From contig OV884059.1 of the NCBI GenBank assembly GCA_930367215.1, positions 11,122,945-11,186,944 on the forward strand: a stretch of 64,000 bases of DNA, in the 5' to 3' direction. A program made the translations under genes and the position numbers. A model generated the notes under the pieces. The model saw only the letters and a list, made by a program, of their open reading frames with translations. It ran no database searches and had not been told where the DNA came from. Source of the stretch: Pollenia angustigena. Taxonomy: Eukaryota > Arthropoda > Insecta > Diptera > Polleniidae. Below are positions 11,611-25,462 of this stretch, piece after piece; position 1 is the first letter of the stretch; each line of letters begins with the position of its first letter.

Positions 11611-12490
11611 TACAGTCAGAGACTAAAGTTTAAATACACACTTAGTTTTTGGAAAACTAAAGTTTTCCCGAAAATTTGTGGTACGCAGTGTTGTTTCCCT
11701 TCGTTGATGATATAAAATTCAAAAAAAAAAATATTGATTTAATTGAATACATAACGGTAGTTTAAAATAAAAAACAAAAAAATTACGAGGACAAAATTTT
11801 AAATACACATTAAAGTTTATCAAATTAATTACCATTTCTTCCTTTAATGTTTCCGTTATTGTTACTTTTTTTGATGTCAAATTTATTGTTCATCTTCCAA
11901 TTGTTGCTGTTAGTTATTTTTTTGTTGCTTAATTGTAAAATTTTGCGCAGAATATGGGCAAAGGAAAATAGATAGATTTAGGCGTAAGATCTTTCATAAT
12001 AAAAAAAATTTTAAGAGGGAAAATCCTATCGAGAAATAGGAAAATTGTTGAATTAACTATTTTTCAGCGTCCAGAACAGCGTTTGAAATTATAAACAAAC
12101 ATTTTCAATTGAAAATATGGTTAGAAGCGGCCAACAAAAAACACATTCTAATCGGGATCCTAGCCATGACCCACGATAAGTGACGAAAAATCCCAGAGTA
12201 AGCGCAACCAAAATAGCGGATGATATCGCTAATTCTTTGAATAAACGTGCTCATCGAAAAACAGTTCAAAGAGCATTACGGAAAGGGGAATATAACAGCA
12301 TAGTTCCACGGAAAAAACAACTCATAAGTGAGAAAAGTAGAACGCTAAAGATGGTATTCGAATTTTTAAAAATCCCGTCTTAGTGTATCGATTTAGGGAG
12401 AGACCCAACTCCGTTCCAAATTTCAAGTCTTTAGCTTCAGGCGTTTGGGCTGTACGATGATGAATGAGCCAGTCACTCACGCAACTCTTT
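11611..12490 (+). mobile_element. Decayed Tc1-like transposon fragment
   Basis: A possible left end TACAGTCAGAGACTAAAG lies at 11611, preceded by TA. About 500 bp later comes a transposase relic (12117-12383). The right end is not visible: after the HTH region the sequence switches near 12385 to an unrelated less AT-rich stretch (12400-12490). The 3' half of the transposon, with the catalytic domain, is therefore missing or replaced. Confidence 0.5.
12117..12383 (+). pseudogene. Tc1-family transposase N-terminal relic
   Basis: From ATG 12117 the frame encodes a basic segment, then an in-frame TAA at 12177-12179, then about 65 residues containing TKNPRVSATKIADDI, a TVQRALRK segment and PRKKQLISEKSR. 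This order matches the second helix-turn-helix and the linker of the Tc1 transposase DNA-binding domain. The frame ends in a stop at 12381, and no DDE/D catalytic domain follows. The protein is dead: it has an internal stop and lacks the C-terminal two thirds. Family assignment rests on recalled Tc1 motifs and is fairly secure; an intact source element is not in the window. Confidence 0.75.
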
Positions 12491-13779
12491 TATATATATA
12501 GATATACATAAAGGCTTAAATAATAAAGTTTATATCTACTACATGTTTATAAGTTTGTCTGTTTTCTTAAAACTTTACGACAGAACTTGCTAGAAAAAGC
12601 TTTTTTAAAGCTTTTTTGAAAGCTTAATAAAGGCATATTTAAGAAAGATTTTCAAATTGTTAATGAAAATTTTATGAAGAAAAAATTTATTCCAAAAGCT
12701 TTTCAATAATTTTTATATTTAAAAGCTTGTTAAAAAAAAGCTTTTTTGAAATTTTTTAATTCTTTTTAAAAGTTTTTAACTTCTTATTAAAAGTTTTTAA
12801 CTTCTTATTAAAACGTTTTAAATTCTTATTAAAAGTTGTTTCTAAAAAGCTTTTTAAAGTATTTTTTTAAAGTTTTTTAAAGTTTAAATAAAATTCGTAA
12901 TCAAAAGATTGCTTTGTTTTGTTTTAAGGTTAAATAAAGTACGTTTAAACGTTTTTAAGAAGCTTTTTTACATAAAGATGTTATCTTGCATAGTTTTCGG
13001 AGCTTCTTTGAACATTCTGTTTTCTGAAATGATTGTGCAATCTTTATTTTCTAAACAAAAATACTGTTTTATAAAAACTGATCTTAAATTAAATTTCTTT
13101 AACTTACTTTTAGTCTAGTACAAATTCTCTTGTCCTTTTTTTCAGATTAAAAAGTTTTCTTTTTTAATTATAATTTCAAAAACATAATTCATTATAACTT
13201 CATCACTTTTTAGCCCAGTTTTTGTTTTGGACAATGATGTAATGAATGAAAAAAAAAAAAAAAATAAGATACCAAACAAAAATCACTGCATAGTTTTAGG
13301 GCTTGCTCTTAATTTGTTGTACTTGATGCTTTTGAAAAAAGAAGACTTAAAATAATTTAAATTTTCTGTGTTGGTTATTTAGTATTTTTTTAACATACAT
13401 TTCAACTTTTAACATTGCATATCCTTTTTATTATTTTACATAATTTTTTTTATATATTTTTGTATAACTTTTATTACAGTTTGGCAAGTAAAAAAAAAAA
13501 AAAAACTTTTGTTCTGTTTATATACTTGAAATTTTTTATATCATTTTATGTTTGTTTAAATATTTTTTATGTTTGTATTTATTTTGTTAAGTTTATGAGA
13601 ATGATGACAAATCTGACATCTTTCATTGAGATCACGTTTTTCTCTATGTGTGTGAGTGTGTGTGAAATTTAAAACATTCGTTTTTTGAATAAAGGAATCT
13701 GAATACATTCGTAGTTGAAAACATTTGCAAAGCAGAATTAAAGTAACCTACATACACTTATAAACACTCACACAAACAC
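12491..13779. other. AT-rich non-coding DNA with simple repeats
   Basis: AAGCTTTTTT-type words recur at 12590-12960. A 21-bp unit, AAAAGTTTTTAACTTCTTATT, occurs about three times at 12767-12835. The ORFs at 12909 and 13415 are composition artefacts rich in Phe, Leu and Lys. Confidence 0.5.
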
Positions 13780-13781
13780 TT

Positions 13782-14628
13782 CCCAGCGGGAAAACTCAGA
13801 AGACCTTCTTACTTCAGGCCTTTTAAAAGGCCTGCTTAAAAAATTTTTTGATTTAATTACTAGTCTTACGTAACTGCAAAAGAATGCCTCATAGAAGGCC
13901 TCCACACTCGCTTCTATGAGAAGCGAGAAAAGAAGGAGTAACATTTTTTGTTTTGTTTTTTTGCACAAGCAAAAGAATTCAGATCCCTTTACAAAAACAA
14001 AGTAACATATGTTGTAAATCATTTTAGTTGAAGTTGAAAAGAGAAATAGTAAAATTTTTGTTTTGTTTTTTTCGCCAAAGCGAAAGAATTCAGATCCCGT
14101 TATAAAAACAAAGTAACAAAGTAGGTGCATATTAAAATACAAAATAAAAACAATAATGTAAATCATTTTAGTTGAGTTTTTTTCATTAAGGAAGATAGGT
14201 ACTTGTGCTTAAAAGTTTTATTTTATTATAAACTTTTATTTGCAATCTATTTTACAATATTTAGCAAATTTGATTATTTCAATAAAAAAATAGGTATCAC
14301 ATGTTTTATTAAACTACAATAAGTTTAATAAAATATATAAACATACTTTTGTAAAGTAGGTATACATATATAAAAAGTTAAATAACAAGATAACGTTTTT
14401 GCTAAGGCCTTTTGGAAGTCATTCTCTGGAAAGCCTTCTAAGAGCCATTTATTTGAAGGCCTTTAAGAAGCTCTGGGGAAGAAAGGAAAGCGGAAGGCCT
14501 TCTCCGCAATGACAACGCGTGTAAAAAAGATATGAGTATTGAATGGAGCGAGAAGGCCTTGTTTATCCAAAAGAAGGGGTACAGAGGCCTTCTGGAAGGC
14601 CTCCGTACTCCTTATTTTTCCCGCTGGG
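13782..14628 (+). mobile_element. CCCAGCGGG-ended element, copy 1
   Basis: The ends are CCCAGCGGGAAAA and TTTTTCCCGCTGGG. Length is 847 bp, with TT on both sides (13780-13781, 14629-14630). The interior is full of AAGGCCTT and AGGCCT palindromes. It also holds an internal direct duplication around an AAAGAATTCAGATCCC word (about 13971 and 14084). The minus-strand ORF at 13768-14166 just translates that duplication. An inverted sister copy lies at 61532-62485. No transposase is present and the superfamily is unknown. Confidence 0.8.
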
Positions 14629-16030
14629 TTACTGACACTCTGGTGTAGTGTTAAACATATTTACTACAAGAGTACAAAAAAAAATACAAGAGTATGTTAA
14701 AAATATATTTAAACTTGGTTTGTTGTTCATTCAACAAAATATTGCTTGACTTAAAAGTGAAATAACTTTTTACTGTTCTTTCATTCCCCCACAATAATTT
14801 ATTTTTATTATTTTTTAAACAAAAGCTCAGATGTTTTGTAAACAAATAAAACATGTTATATAAGGCAACATTTAAATTGACATATGTACAAAAAAAGCCA
14901 AATTTTTTATTTTCAAATCAAATATTCATACTAAATTTTAGGCTTAATAACAAACTACAATTGCTGGTTTTCAGAAGCCTTTTAAATTTTGAAAATATTT
15001 AAAATCTTTCAAGAGTTATAACGTTTTTTCTAATCTAACCTCTTAATTGATAATAATCATACGCACTGTATGCCACAAATGTTTTGAAGCCAGTTTCAAA
15101 ATAATATGGCATATTTTTAGGGTCAGAGCTAAGCGAAAACTTTTAAATATACTTAAGAATATATATTTTAAAAAGTATATTCCGAAATATGACCACAGTC
15201 ATGACAAGTTTTTCAACTTAACCTTTTAAGTAATATTAATCATACCCTGTGTATAACACAAATCAATTCAAAGCAAGTTTAAATTATATTTATTCAAATT
15301 AAAATAAACAGATTGTTATAACAATTAACCCAAACACATATTTCAACTGTTTTAACCAAAATAGAGGAAAATAATTAAAGTTTAAATTAAAAAAAAAAAA
15401 ATCAAAATTTTTTCTGGAAATTAAAAATTTTACTAGAATTTTTAGCAAATTTGTTCTTAAATTATATCAAATTCTTTTCAACAAATACAGGTTAGAAGTT
15501 TGGAATAACACCAAAGTTACAACAATTTTATAATGTTACCTGCTAAACCATTGCCTTAGACCTTAAAGTACGCAGTATGTGTTAAAATTGTTTTAAACCA
15601 AGTTTTAATAAAAATGTTGCAGTTTTTGGCGCTCAAAGTTTAAAAGAAAGTTTGTTTTAAGACTAAATAACAATAATAATTAAAAATGTAAAAAGTACTT
15701 TTGAGTTTCTTGCTAGAATTTTATTTTTGTTATTTATTTTTTTATAAATGGCTCTATTTCCAAAAAAACGTCAACCACAAAAAATGGAAAAAAAAATTTT
15801 CTTTTCAAGATTTATTTAGAGAATTGCTTATATTTTTTTAATATATGCGTATAAATTAATTAATTTGAAAAAAAAAAGATAAATGGTAAACGAAGTACTA
15901 CAACTTTTAGCACATACTTGTGTATATTAGAAAATATGCATTTGGAACAACAATACTCTAATCTAAGGCATATTTATGATCTGAAAAACATTTTTTATTA
16001 AGTTTCTTATATAAAGGATTATAAATAGCA
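14629..16030. other. AT-rich non-coding DNA
   Basis: No gene is seen. Two copies of the AATAATCATACGCAC-type word (15044-15072, 15230-15250) belong to the dispersed family described under 30120-30345. Confidence 0.45.
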
Positions 16031-16059
16031 ACATAAAAACATTTTAAATCATGGTGGAA

Positions 16060-16460
16060 AAAGTGTCCCGTTTACAATGTCCCGTTTACAGTTTCTTTAA
16101 CAATTTATTTAAAAAAATGTAATTCATATTTTATTTTGAAATCGAAACCATTTTTAGGGCACATTAGTACGCAACATTTTAAAATTAATCCCAATAAAAT
16201 ATTGTGTCAGGTTTCGCAGAAATCACTGTTTAAACGGTTACCCCTTAAAACCCACTTCCGTTTTTTGTCCCGTTTACAATCACTGGTTTTTTGCAATTAT
16301 CTCGGAAACCACGACAGTAAGCGAAAAATTTCATTTGCGGAAATTAAAGAGCTAATTGAGAGTTAAAAGAATCATTAATTTAAAAAATGAAAATCAGGTT
16401 GTTTTTTACAGTTTTGTCAATATAAACGTGTGCGAATGTCCCGTTTACAATCTTGGAAGT
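16060..16460 (+). repeat. Region with four GTCCCGTTTACA words
   Basis: GTCCCGTTTACA occurs near 16066, 16079, 16267 and 16437, all in the same orientation, in a block less AT-rich than its surroundings. A 76-codon ORF (16136-16366) lies between them; it shows no domain I recognise. This could be a worn transposon fragment. Confidence 0.35.
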
Positions 16461-16589
16461 GCCCAAATATCAAATATTTTGTAAATTTTAACTTGACTTT
16501 AGTTAAATCTAACAAAAAAAATTATTGTTTGCCTATCGAAACTTCGAACGTGTTAAAGGGGGATGAAAATGAAAAATAAATTTTTTGAT

Positions 16590-17290
16590 TTTCGAAAATT
16601 CGAAATTAATTTCGAATTTTTTTTTAATATGCCAAAAGATTTTTTTAAGCCTGTAGATGTTTAAAAAATTAATATTTTGTTGGTCTTGTATTTTTTTCAA
16701 AGAAGCTTGTTTTCGAAATTAAAATTTTTTATCTTAAAAAAAGAAATTTTAATAAAAACGCATTTAAATTTAATGTAAAAATTAAAAATCCGCTTGATAT
16801 TTAAAATACATATTTAATTTTGATTGTTTTTGTGTTTGTTTTCAAAGAATCTCTTTTTCGAAATTAAATTATTTTTTTCAAATTAAGAAATTTTTATAAA
16901 AGTTCATTAAAAGCTAATGTAAAAGTAAAAAATATAACTTTTCAGATAAATTCGAAAATTCGAACTTATTTTCGAAAATCTCTTAAACCTGCCAAAAGAT
17001 TTTTTAAGTCTTCTAGATGTTTAAAATACTTAATTTTTTTTTTGTTCTTGTGTTTCGTTTTCATAGAATATCGTTTTTGGAATTTTAATTTTTATATTAA
17101 GAAATTTTTATGAAAGTTCATTAAAGTTTAATATACATATTGATTAAAAATTTGCCTTTTTAGAAAAATTCGAATTTATATTTGGAAAGTTTTTAACCCT
17201 GCCAAAAGATTTGTTGGGGTCTGTATATATCTAAAAAATATAAATTTTAAAATTTTTGTGATATTCGGCTTTTTATAAATTTTAAATGAA
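16590..17290 (+). repeat. Diverged tandem repeat, units about 160-210 bp
   Basis: A block reading TGCCAAAAGATTT and then TAGATGTTTAAAA recurs at about 16630, 16989 and 17202. A second block, TTTTCAAAGAA then TTTTCGAAATTAAA, recurs at about 16697, 16850 and 17060. Units are strongly diverged. Confidence 0.6.
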
Positions 17291-18590
17291 TTTTTGTTAT
17301 ATTTTCTATTAAATATTTTTATCATTTTATTTTTCCATTTTCTTTGTCGAAACTGTCGAAGTATGTCTGTGATTTATACAATTACAAACACAATTTTGAA
17401 AACAAATTATATCGTACTTCAAATATGCAAGTACATATTTTTGTAAAACAAATTGTCTTCCATGGCCTTCAAAATTTTATTTCCATTGTTCTTTTTGGTA
17501 TTTTTTTCTTTATTATTTAAAGCAAAAGAATCTCTACAAATATTTGTTTAAAAGAATTGATAAACTTTTATAGGAAATCCTTTAAAATATTAATGAAATT
17601 AATATTATTCATACGCACCCTGATATAAGAACATTAATTATACTTAAGTTTTATTATATTGAACCGATTTTTATAAAACTTTGTAGTTTGATAAAGCACA
17701 AGTTAAGCTTTTTTTAATCCATTAATGAACTCTGCCATATTTATTGGAGGCATGCCAAAGTTTGCACACCAAGTACTTGATTTAATTAAAAAAATTAATA
17801 TACATTTCTCTACAACTCTTTGCTTTATTTTTCTTTTACTAATTATTGTTTTTCTAAAATGTTCTCCATGCTAAATAAATAATACTTTTCCTACTGTTTT
17901 TAATTGATTCATTTAAAGTTCAGCATTATTAAACTCTTTATACTCGTATATATTGTACTGTTGTTGCTGAAAACTTAGCAGGCCATAATATATTTCCACT
18001 TTACATTTTTATTTATACCTAAAAAGTAGTAAAAAAAAAGAAAACTCTGTTGGCAGTCTGGCTGGTTTTTGTTCAATTTAAGTTGTTTGGCTTATTTTAA
18101 ACGAAAATTTATTTACTCTGACGTTAAAGTTGATATTTACATACTATATTGTATTTTTCTTCTATTTCACATTTGTTTTGCATGCAGTTTTCTATTTCTA
18201 TTTTTTTTTTCTGATTCTAAACAATGCATAATTTGTTGAGTTTTTTTTCTTTGAATTTTTTAAATAGAAAAATATTATGACGTGTTTTCCGCATTTTTTT
18301 AGAAAAGGAGCAATTTGAATTAATTTTTTTTTTCAAATATAAATTCAATTGTTTGTGAATTGTGGAAATAAAAATTAAATTTGTAAAAAAGAAATTTGTG
18401 TAACAGAGAAGGATAAGAAAAGGGCTTTTTATATTCGTTTTTGAATCTTAGAATAAACTTAAAGATAAATGTAAGCCTAAAAGCATGCTACGTTTTTTTA
18501 CATACTTAGGACTGTGGCTTCCAAAGTCTTTTCGTAGTAAATCTAATTTTCACAAACTTTTGGAAAACTACGTAAATATATATCCACTTT
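17291..18590. other. AT-rich non-coding DNA
   Basis: No exon or RNA gene is seen. One ATTCATACGCACCCTG word lies at 17608-17623. Confidence 0.45.
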
Positions 18591-20910
18591 ATTAGACACT
18601 TTACTCAACTCGGGCCTTAACCTTTTAAAGTAGGCTAAACTTTTGCCTAAGACCTTAAAGTGTGCTACACTAATTATTACTTTAGCTTAAGCTGTTTTTC
18701 TTAGAAGACTGCAGTTTTAATATTTATTCAGCTAAAAAAATTTTAAATTTTGTCCAAACCCCTTTAGGTATGCTTTACAATTAGCCTTAACCTTAATATA
18801 TTTCAAATTAGTTTTAAAAGTTTTATTTTGTTTCTCTTTAAAGTCTGTAGTTTTTATGATATTTAAATTTTGCAAAAAAACTGATTAAACATTTTTAAAA
18901 GCCCTAAAGTATGCTTTGTATTTGTTGTTTTAAAATGTTTGCTGCATTAGTCCTAATTTTGACTTTAGAATGCTATTTTGACCTTCTTAGAAAACTGCTG
19001 TAATGTCAATCCGATTAAAAAAGGAACTTATTAAACGTTGCCCAACCCCTTTAAGGTATGCTGTAGATTTTTTAACGCACTTTGGCTTTAGATATTTGTC
19101 AACCTTCTTAGTAGACTGTGGTTTTTATTTTATTTATTTTTATAAGTTATAAAATTTGTTTAAAACTCTTTAAATCATGCTGTCGATTTGGTGTAAGCCT
19201 TAAATTATGCCATATTTAATTCAAGAGCGACTTTAGTTTTCTGTTAGCCTTTTCAGTAGGACTTAGCCTTTCGAAGCCCAATTTCACCTTATGTTTTTCT
19301 TTTAAAAGTTTAAAATTTAAAGTTTCTTTCAATCCGCTCAAATTACGCATTTGATTTTGTATGAAAAATTGGTCTAAATTTTGGATTTGGTTTAATGTTG
19401 TTCTCCTCAAAAGGCTATATTTTCTACATCATTCCAATTTTACCAAAAATAAAAAGTTATTTCACTTTGTCCAAACTCTTTAAAGTGTGCTGCAGATTTG
19501 GTCTGAAGTTTTAAGAAATGCTATATTTGTCTTAAATTTGGATAAAGAATAGCAAACAGACCTTCTCCCCAGAGAGTAGTATTTATATCAAACCAATTTT
19601 GTTAAAATTTTATTCAATTACGGAGAAAAATTACTAACTTTTCTCTTAATTATTTTCAAATTCCTGTAAGTATGCTATACATTACAGGCCTAAAGTAAAT
19701 TATTATAGTTTTATCCTGAGCTGAACACTTCATTACAGCCCTCAAGTAAATTATCATAGTTTTATCCTGAGCTGAACACTTAAGCTGGTCTATTCCAGCA
19801 TATTTTGGTTCGATTTAATCCTTTATTTTATCAACAATTTCTTTGATCACCCCTCCATATGTCACCCACCTCTACTTTTTTCACTATTCTGTTGATATTT
19901 ATAAAATGTTTGTTTGCTTTTGTCCTCAAAACAATTCATTCATTTTATTTTAATTGAAAATAAGAAAATTAATTGTGTGGGGTTTTTTTTTAAATTTCGT
20001 TTAATTTAATTGCTGTTGATGATGCTATTGCTATAAATCTTATATGAAGACATTTTTTTATATTTAAATAAATTTGTGGGCTTGAATTCTTATTTTGAAC
20101 ACAATTTTATAATTATATTTTTGAATATGTATGCCCATGTTGGTTGATTAGTGGTTTTTGTGTTTATCATCCCTAAAGTATGCAATATTTAGGCATATTC
20201 TTTTAAATTTTAGAAAAATCAACATTTCTTTTGTTTAAAAAAATTCCCTTAAGCATTTATCACACTCCTTGTCTTCTGTCAAGACTCTAAAGTTTAACAA
20301 AATTTAAGTTTTAGAAGACTGTCACCTCTTTTATGCCAGCTTCAGGTTTCTAAAGAATTCTATTTAAATATCTTTTCTAAGAATTAGTTTTTTCTTTTTA
20401 GAAATCATTGAACTTTACTATGTATTTTTCTTTTAACAGTGTTTGCATAAAATTTATGAAAACTAAAGTCCCATAGATTTGTTAAGCATCTCATAAAAAC
20501 AGATTCTATTGCATATTTCATCGAGAGCAAGAAGATGCATGTAATTTTTCTAACACATCCCTTTAAATATGCAATAGTTGTTATGGGTTTTTTTTATCAA
20601 CCTTCTTTTTCTTTATAGTGCTTACTATTTTTCAATTTATTTCAGTTGATTTCCTAAGAGCTGTTCAACAAGATCTAAAAAATTTACTAAACTCTTGTTG
20701 GTGTTAGATTTGTAGAAAAGTTTCCCTAGTGAAAATGACAAGAAAAATGTAAATGATTTCATTGAATCTTGTTCTTTGTGTCTCTTCCTTTTCTGTAGTT
20801 CTTTTAGAATTTCTTTTCATGATTTAAAAATGAGATTGCTCTGAGTTGTTTTGTGTATTCAAAAACCATGTTGTAGTGACAATTGCATTAAAAACTCCTT
20901 AATGTATGCT
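18590..20910 (+). repeat. Strongly diverged tandem array, CTTTAAAGTATGCT units
   Basis: A composite unit recurs many times. It runs from a CTTCTTAGAAGACTGTAGTT-like block, through an AATTTTGTCCAAACCCCTTT-like block and a TAAGGTATGCTGTAGATTT-like block, to a GCCTTAAATTATGCC-like block. Cores are near 18655, 18762, 18902, 19047, 19168, 19471, 19656, 20171, 20567 and 20897. The closest spacings are about 110-145 bp. A recent 53-bp direct duplication (19686-19732 and 19739-19786, TTATCCTGAGCTGAACACTT) sits inside. Confidence 0.6.
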
Positions 20911-23900
20911 ATAAATTTTAAACTTAGAAAGCAGTGGGGTATATGCAACAGTTTTTTTTTTATTGTATTGATTTGAAATGTTTATTGCTGCTTATTTTGA
21001 ATATGCTTAACTTCTTACAATGTTTTAGTTGCTAAATTTATGCAAAGGTTCTTAGGTTTTTTTTTAAATGCTTGAATTTAAGGCCAATAAAATATTTTTT
21101 TGCAAATTTTATATTAATGAAGTATTATTGCCTAACTTTAGGCTAATTTAATATTAGTTATAGTTAAAGAACATTTGTGTTATTTACCAACACTTTATGA
21201 AATTAATTTGTTAGTGTTGGCCTATTTAAATTATGCCCCCTGTTGGCAAAATTGCTCATAAATAAATTTTTCTTTAATGCCCAGTAATAAATTATCTAGA
21301 CAAATTTCAAATTTATTTCCCGTAAATAAATTAAAACTCTTTTACAACTACAATTAAACTATTGCCTACTTTCTGGTTTAAATTAAATTTGAAAATAATT
21401 TCCATATTATGTTTTTAGGCTTTATCATCTATTTCATGCATACACAATTGTAAATTGGAAAAAAGCGAAAATGAAAATCGTAGGAAATATGGGTTAATAA
21501 TTTTCTATTTCGTTGGGTTTCTATTATCTCTGTTTTTATCCATTCATATTTTTCAATAGCCTACACAAATGCACACATTTCGTTAAATAAATACTCCTAG
21601 TTGTACAAAAATGACACTATAATAAGCCTTATTGTAGGCTACACAATTATTTTTTCTTTTTCAATTTGCCATAGAAAAAAGATGATAGCGAAACAAAAAA
21701 CGTTAAGCAAACAAAAAGATAGAGATAGGAAAAAAAAGTACAGAACCTGAAACAATAACAAAAAAAAAAAAAATAAAAAAATGTGTAATTAATGGCATAC
21801 CTTCAGGGAGTGGGTGATGCGTTCTCTAGTTGTGGTTATTACGCAGAAAAAAATTAAAAGTTTAGTTTTGCTTTACAAATATAAAGAAGAAATGATTTTA
21901 TTTTAAAAGTTAAATGCATAAAAACAATTCATTAAAATAAAGCAACAAAATGTACATAAATTTTAAAATATTTAAAAATATTAAAGAAGGCTGAATTAGA
22001 AAATTTAAAGCATACCATAAGGCGCTCTTAAAATAAACTTTTTTTTTTCTAAATGAAATAAAATTTTAATAGAGCAATCTTTAGAACTTCGCTTCCCAAT
22101 CTTCTACCTATTTGACGACTTCCATATATTTTATCGCCAATTTTCAACTTGTTTTTTAACAAACTCATAAATAACAATCTGGCTTCATCGCTGAACACAA
22201 TTTTGAGATAAAACATCGATGACTGATTTTCAAGGAAAATTTTAATAATTTATTAGAGATGTTCAAGCGTGATTCTATTCATGATGATTTGCTATAGCGT
22301 ACTGCACATAATTTTAAAAAAGCTAGCGCAGTATCACAGCTTGTTTAACGTAAGTTTTATTAGGCTAAAAAGCACGTTTTGTATATAAATAAGAAAATTC
22401 TTTAATATGCCAAAAGTAGACAATTATTTAAAAAAAAATTTCAATTCTCTAAAACTGTAATTTTGGCCCACCGTAACCTTTATTGTGCTTTTTTTAATTG
22501 TTTCTTTTTCTTACTCTTACAAAAGCCTAAAATCTCTTCTCTTGTTGTGTTAAATTTGTTTGTGTTAAAGTTGTGAAAGATTTCCCATTTTAAATTTAAA
22601 CAGGATCAGGGTACGTATGATTAATATTAATTTTTAATAAGTGTTAGAAAATGTTCTATAACTTTGTCGTTTATCAAGATATTTTAATAAATAAAATGGA
22701 TTTAGAAAGGCTTCTAATTAAGCTTAAAAAATTTATTAAAGTTTATGTTTAAATAAAAGAGCACAGTTTCAGGCGGTGTTTTCTTTTTCTTGTCTTATTT
22801 TTTGTATATTTTTCTCCTTTAAGGGAAAATAATTTTTCGTTTATAATTTCCTTGTAGCTCGATTGAATTTTTTTTAATAAAATTAACGAAGTTTTTTTTT
22901 AAAGCAGCTTTGAAATTTTAATTAAAATTTGTTAGTGCATAAACAAGGGGTTTTAATTTTAAGTACAACAATTTTCCTTTTTTTATAACCAAGTGAACAT
23001 TTATTTTAATTTTTTTTTTTTTTTTTTTTGATTTCTTTATTACTATTATTATTGTTGTTGTTGTAGTTGTTTTCGTCGTCTAATGACATCATTAATTTCT
23101 TGTAATTACTTGTTGTTAAACAAAAGAACAAAAAAAAGTGAAATAAAGAAACAAGTAAATAACATTAAAGCATTGCATACTTTACAGCTGAATTTATTTT
23201 ATTTTTTGATGTTGCATTTCGGCTTTAATTGAGGATTTATTGATACAATTATGTGGTTGGTTGTTGTAGGATTATATTATTTTCGACTTATGTGAAATTA
23301 AATTTTTGTTGTTGTTTCTGTTAGTAGTAAACAAGCAGAAACATGTTTTTCAATATTTTTCAGTTCAACCTTCAACCAGCCTAAATAATAATGTCCTTTT
23401 TTGTTTTGTTTCTGGGTTCTTTACTGCTGTTGTTTATGTCCTTTATGTTTTGTATTGTCTTGTAGTTTTATTGTTGTTTATTAAAATATTGTCTTCTTAT
23501 TTTGCCGTAGCTGCTTAACTTCCTGTACGTTTTTGTTTTTAGTATTCAGTCAAAGTCAGCCATTCTCGTTCATTCAATCCTTCACAGATTCATTATTTCT
23601 CTTATATTTTTGTCGAAGAGCCAAAGAATTTAACCACATGTGAAGGTTATTGCTAGTAATTGATATTGTTTTGTATCATTTTTGATTAAAAAGATATTTT
23701 CAAAAAACATAAAATATAATGGAAATTTCAATAAAGATATGCTGGCAAATAACAAGACCCTTTTATATTTGATGCCCAAATTATGAAAAAAGGTTTGCAA
23801 TTTATTTTTAAGTAGTTTTTTTTTTCTTTTGTTGATTTTTAGTAAGAAAAAAAGGTCGGAATTTTTTTTTTTAAATTGCTAAGAAAAATTTTGATTTAAA

Positions 23901-25310
23901 AATTTAAAAAACATAAAATATTAGGAATTTTCTATATACATATTTTTATAAACGATGACTTTTTTATTATACACATCTAAGAGCTTATTAAACATCTAAA
24001 ACTTTATATAAAAGTACTTTTTCGTTTGACGAAGAAAAAAAAAAATGGTTTTTGAACTCTTTACACATTCGTTAAATAAAACTAGTTAACAATTTTGTTT
24101 GTATATCAGATAGTAGTTTAGATTCATTGCTTTTAAAATCCGTGGAAATTTTTAAAATCCTTCAAAAATTATAGAAGTTATAATAAAATTGCTTAAAAAA
24201 CTTAAAAATTAATATTATTCATACGCCACTCTGCGCAAGAAGGTGAAGAAGTTCGGGTTATTTAAAACCAGCGTGTATACCGCACTAACCGCAGGATTTT
24301 TTTTGTGTTATCGAGTCTGTAGGGTCTGTTGTGGATTTGTCTTGCTCCATATGAGAATATTTTGTTTATAAACAAACCCTTTAATCCATAATTTTCTATT
24401 TTAAATTCCTCTTAAAGCTTTCATTGCTTTTCACTTAAACCTTAGGTCGGTTATATTCTTTTATTTTGGCCAGCCCAAAGGTAGGCCACATAAAATAAAA
24501 TACCTTAAGAACAATTTTTCATGGTTTTATGCGAAAAAAACACCAATGAAATAGAATTATAACAACATGTGAACAAACACACAAATACCTTTAAAAGCAA
24601 AAATATAAAATACAACGCAAATAAAATAAGCATATATATATTTTTGAAAATGACTTTTCTTTAAAGCCTACCATTAGGGAGAACAATAAAAAAAAGCTTA
24701 AAAAGAAAATCAATAATACACTTTGTAGTAGAATTTCCTTTTAAATTTTGTTTAAAGGTAAACAGATGAAACCATTTTAAGAACTGGGTTTTTGAATTTA
24801 CATTTCTTTGTAAGCTTACACATTTTTTATAGCATAATTTAAGGTTAATATTTTTAGGAAATATTGAAATTATTATTGCTTTAAAACTTTAAGCTACTTT
24901 GCCTAAAAGTTAATTATTAAATGCAAAACTTAAAAACTATTCTGGGTTAAAAAACATAAGAGATTTAAGATTTTTGTTTTTCATTATTTCCAGCCTTCAA
25001 ATTTCAATGTTGTTTTAATTATTGGAATTTTTTTCTTTGATTTTTTTTCTGTGTCTTGAAGGCAATTTCTTGGGAAATTTATTTCCGTTTAATAAAGAAT
25101 TTTAGATTTGCAACAAATCCATAATAAAAAAATAAATATCAAAAGATAAAGTGAAAAACGTTTTTTATTTTTTTTTTTTGTAGTATTAAAACTTTTTATC
25201 TTAATAGAGATTTTAGTTAAAGAAAAAAAAAAAACTTTTGAAAATTTTTAAAATAATACATTTGTGCTTCCATTTATGACTTATTTATTAACTTTTATGA
25301 AACAAATAAA
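20911..25310. other. AT-rich intronic DNA, no gene seen
   Basis: Long T and A tracts are present (for example 23009-23030), with a TTG trinucleotide patch at 23040-23075. There are dispersed CATACGTATGATTAATATTAA-type words at 22610 and 24207. No exon with gene-like composition was found. Confidence 0.5.
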
Positions 25311-25462
25311 GGCTGAGTTCCAAAACCTCATAATACATTGCAATCAATAACTTTTTTTGGTGCACTTTGGGACAGAAAACAGTGTATAAGTCTACGCGGT
25401 TGCATTGTAGAATGAATTTAAACAAGCAATTTGCTGTGTAATCGACTTTTTTGAACTCAGCC
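25311..25462. mobile_element. GGCTGAGTTC palindromic MITE
   Basis: The ends are GGCTGAGTTCCAAAA and TTTTTTGAACTCAGCC. It is 152 bp and non-coding. No convincing target duplication was found, so the boundaries are set only by the inverted repeat. Confidence 0.6.

Noticed and set aside
12117..12383. Intact Tc1 transposase
   Set aside because: It has an internal TAA and no catalytic domain; a relic only.
13768..14166. 132-codon minus-strand ORF
   Set aside because: It lies in the CCCAGCGGG element and arises from an internal direct duplication; the sister copy does not keep it open.
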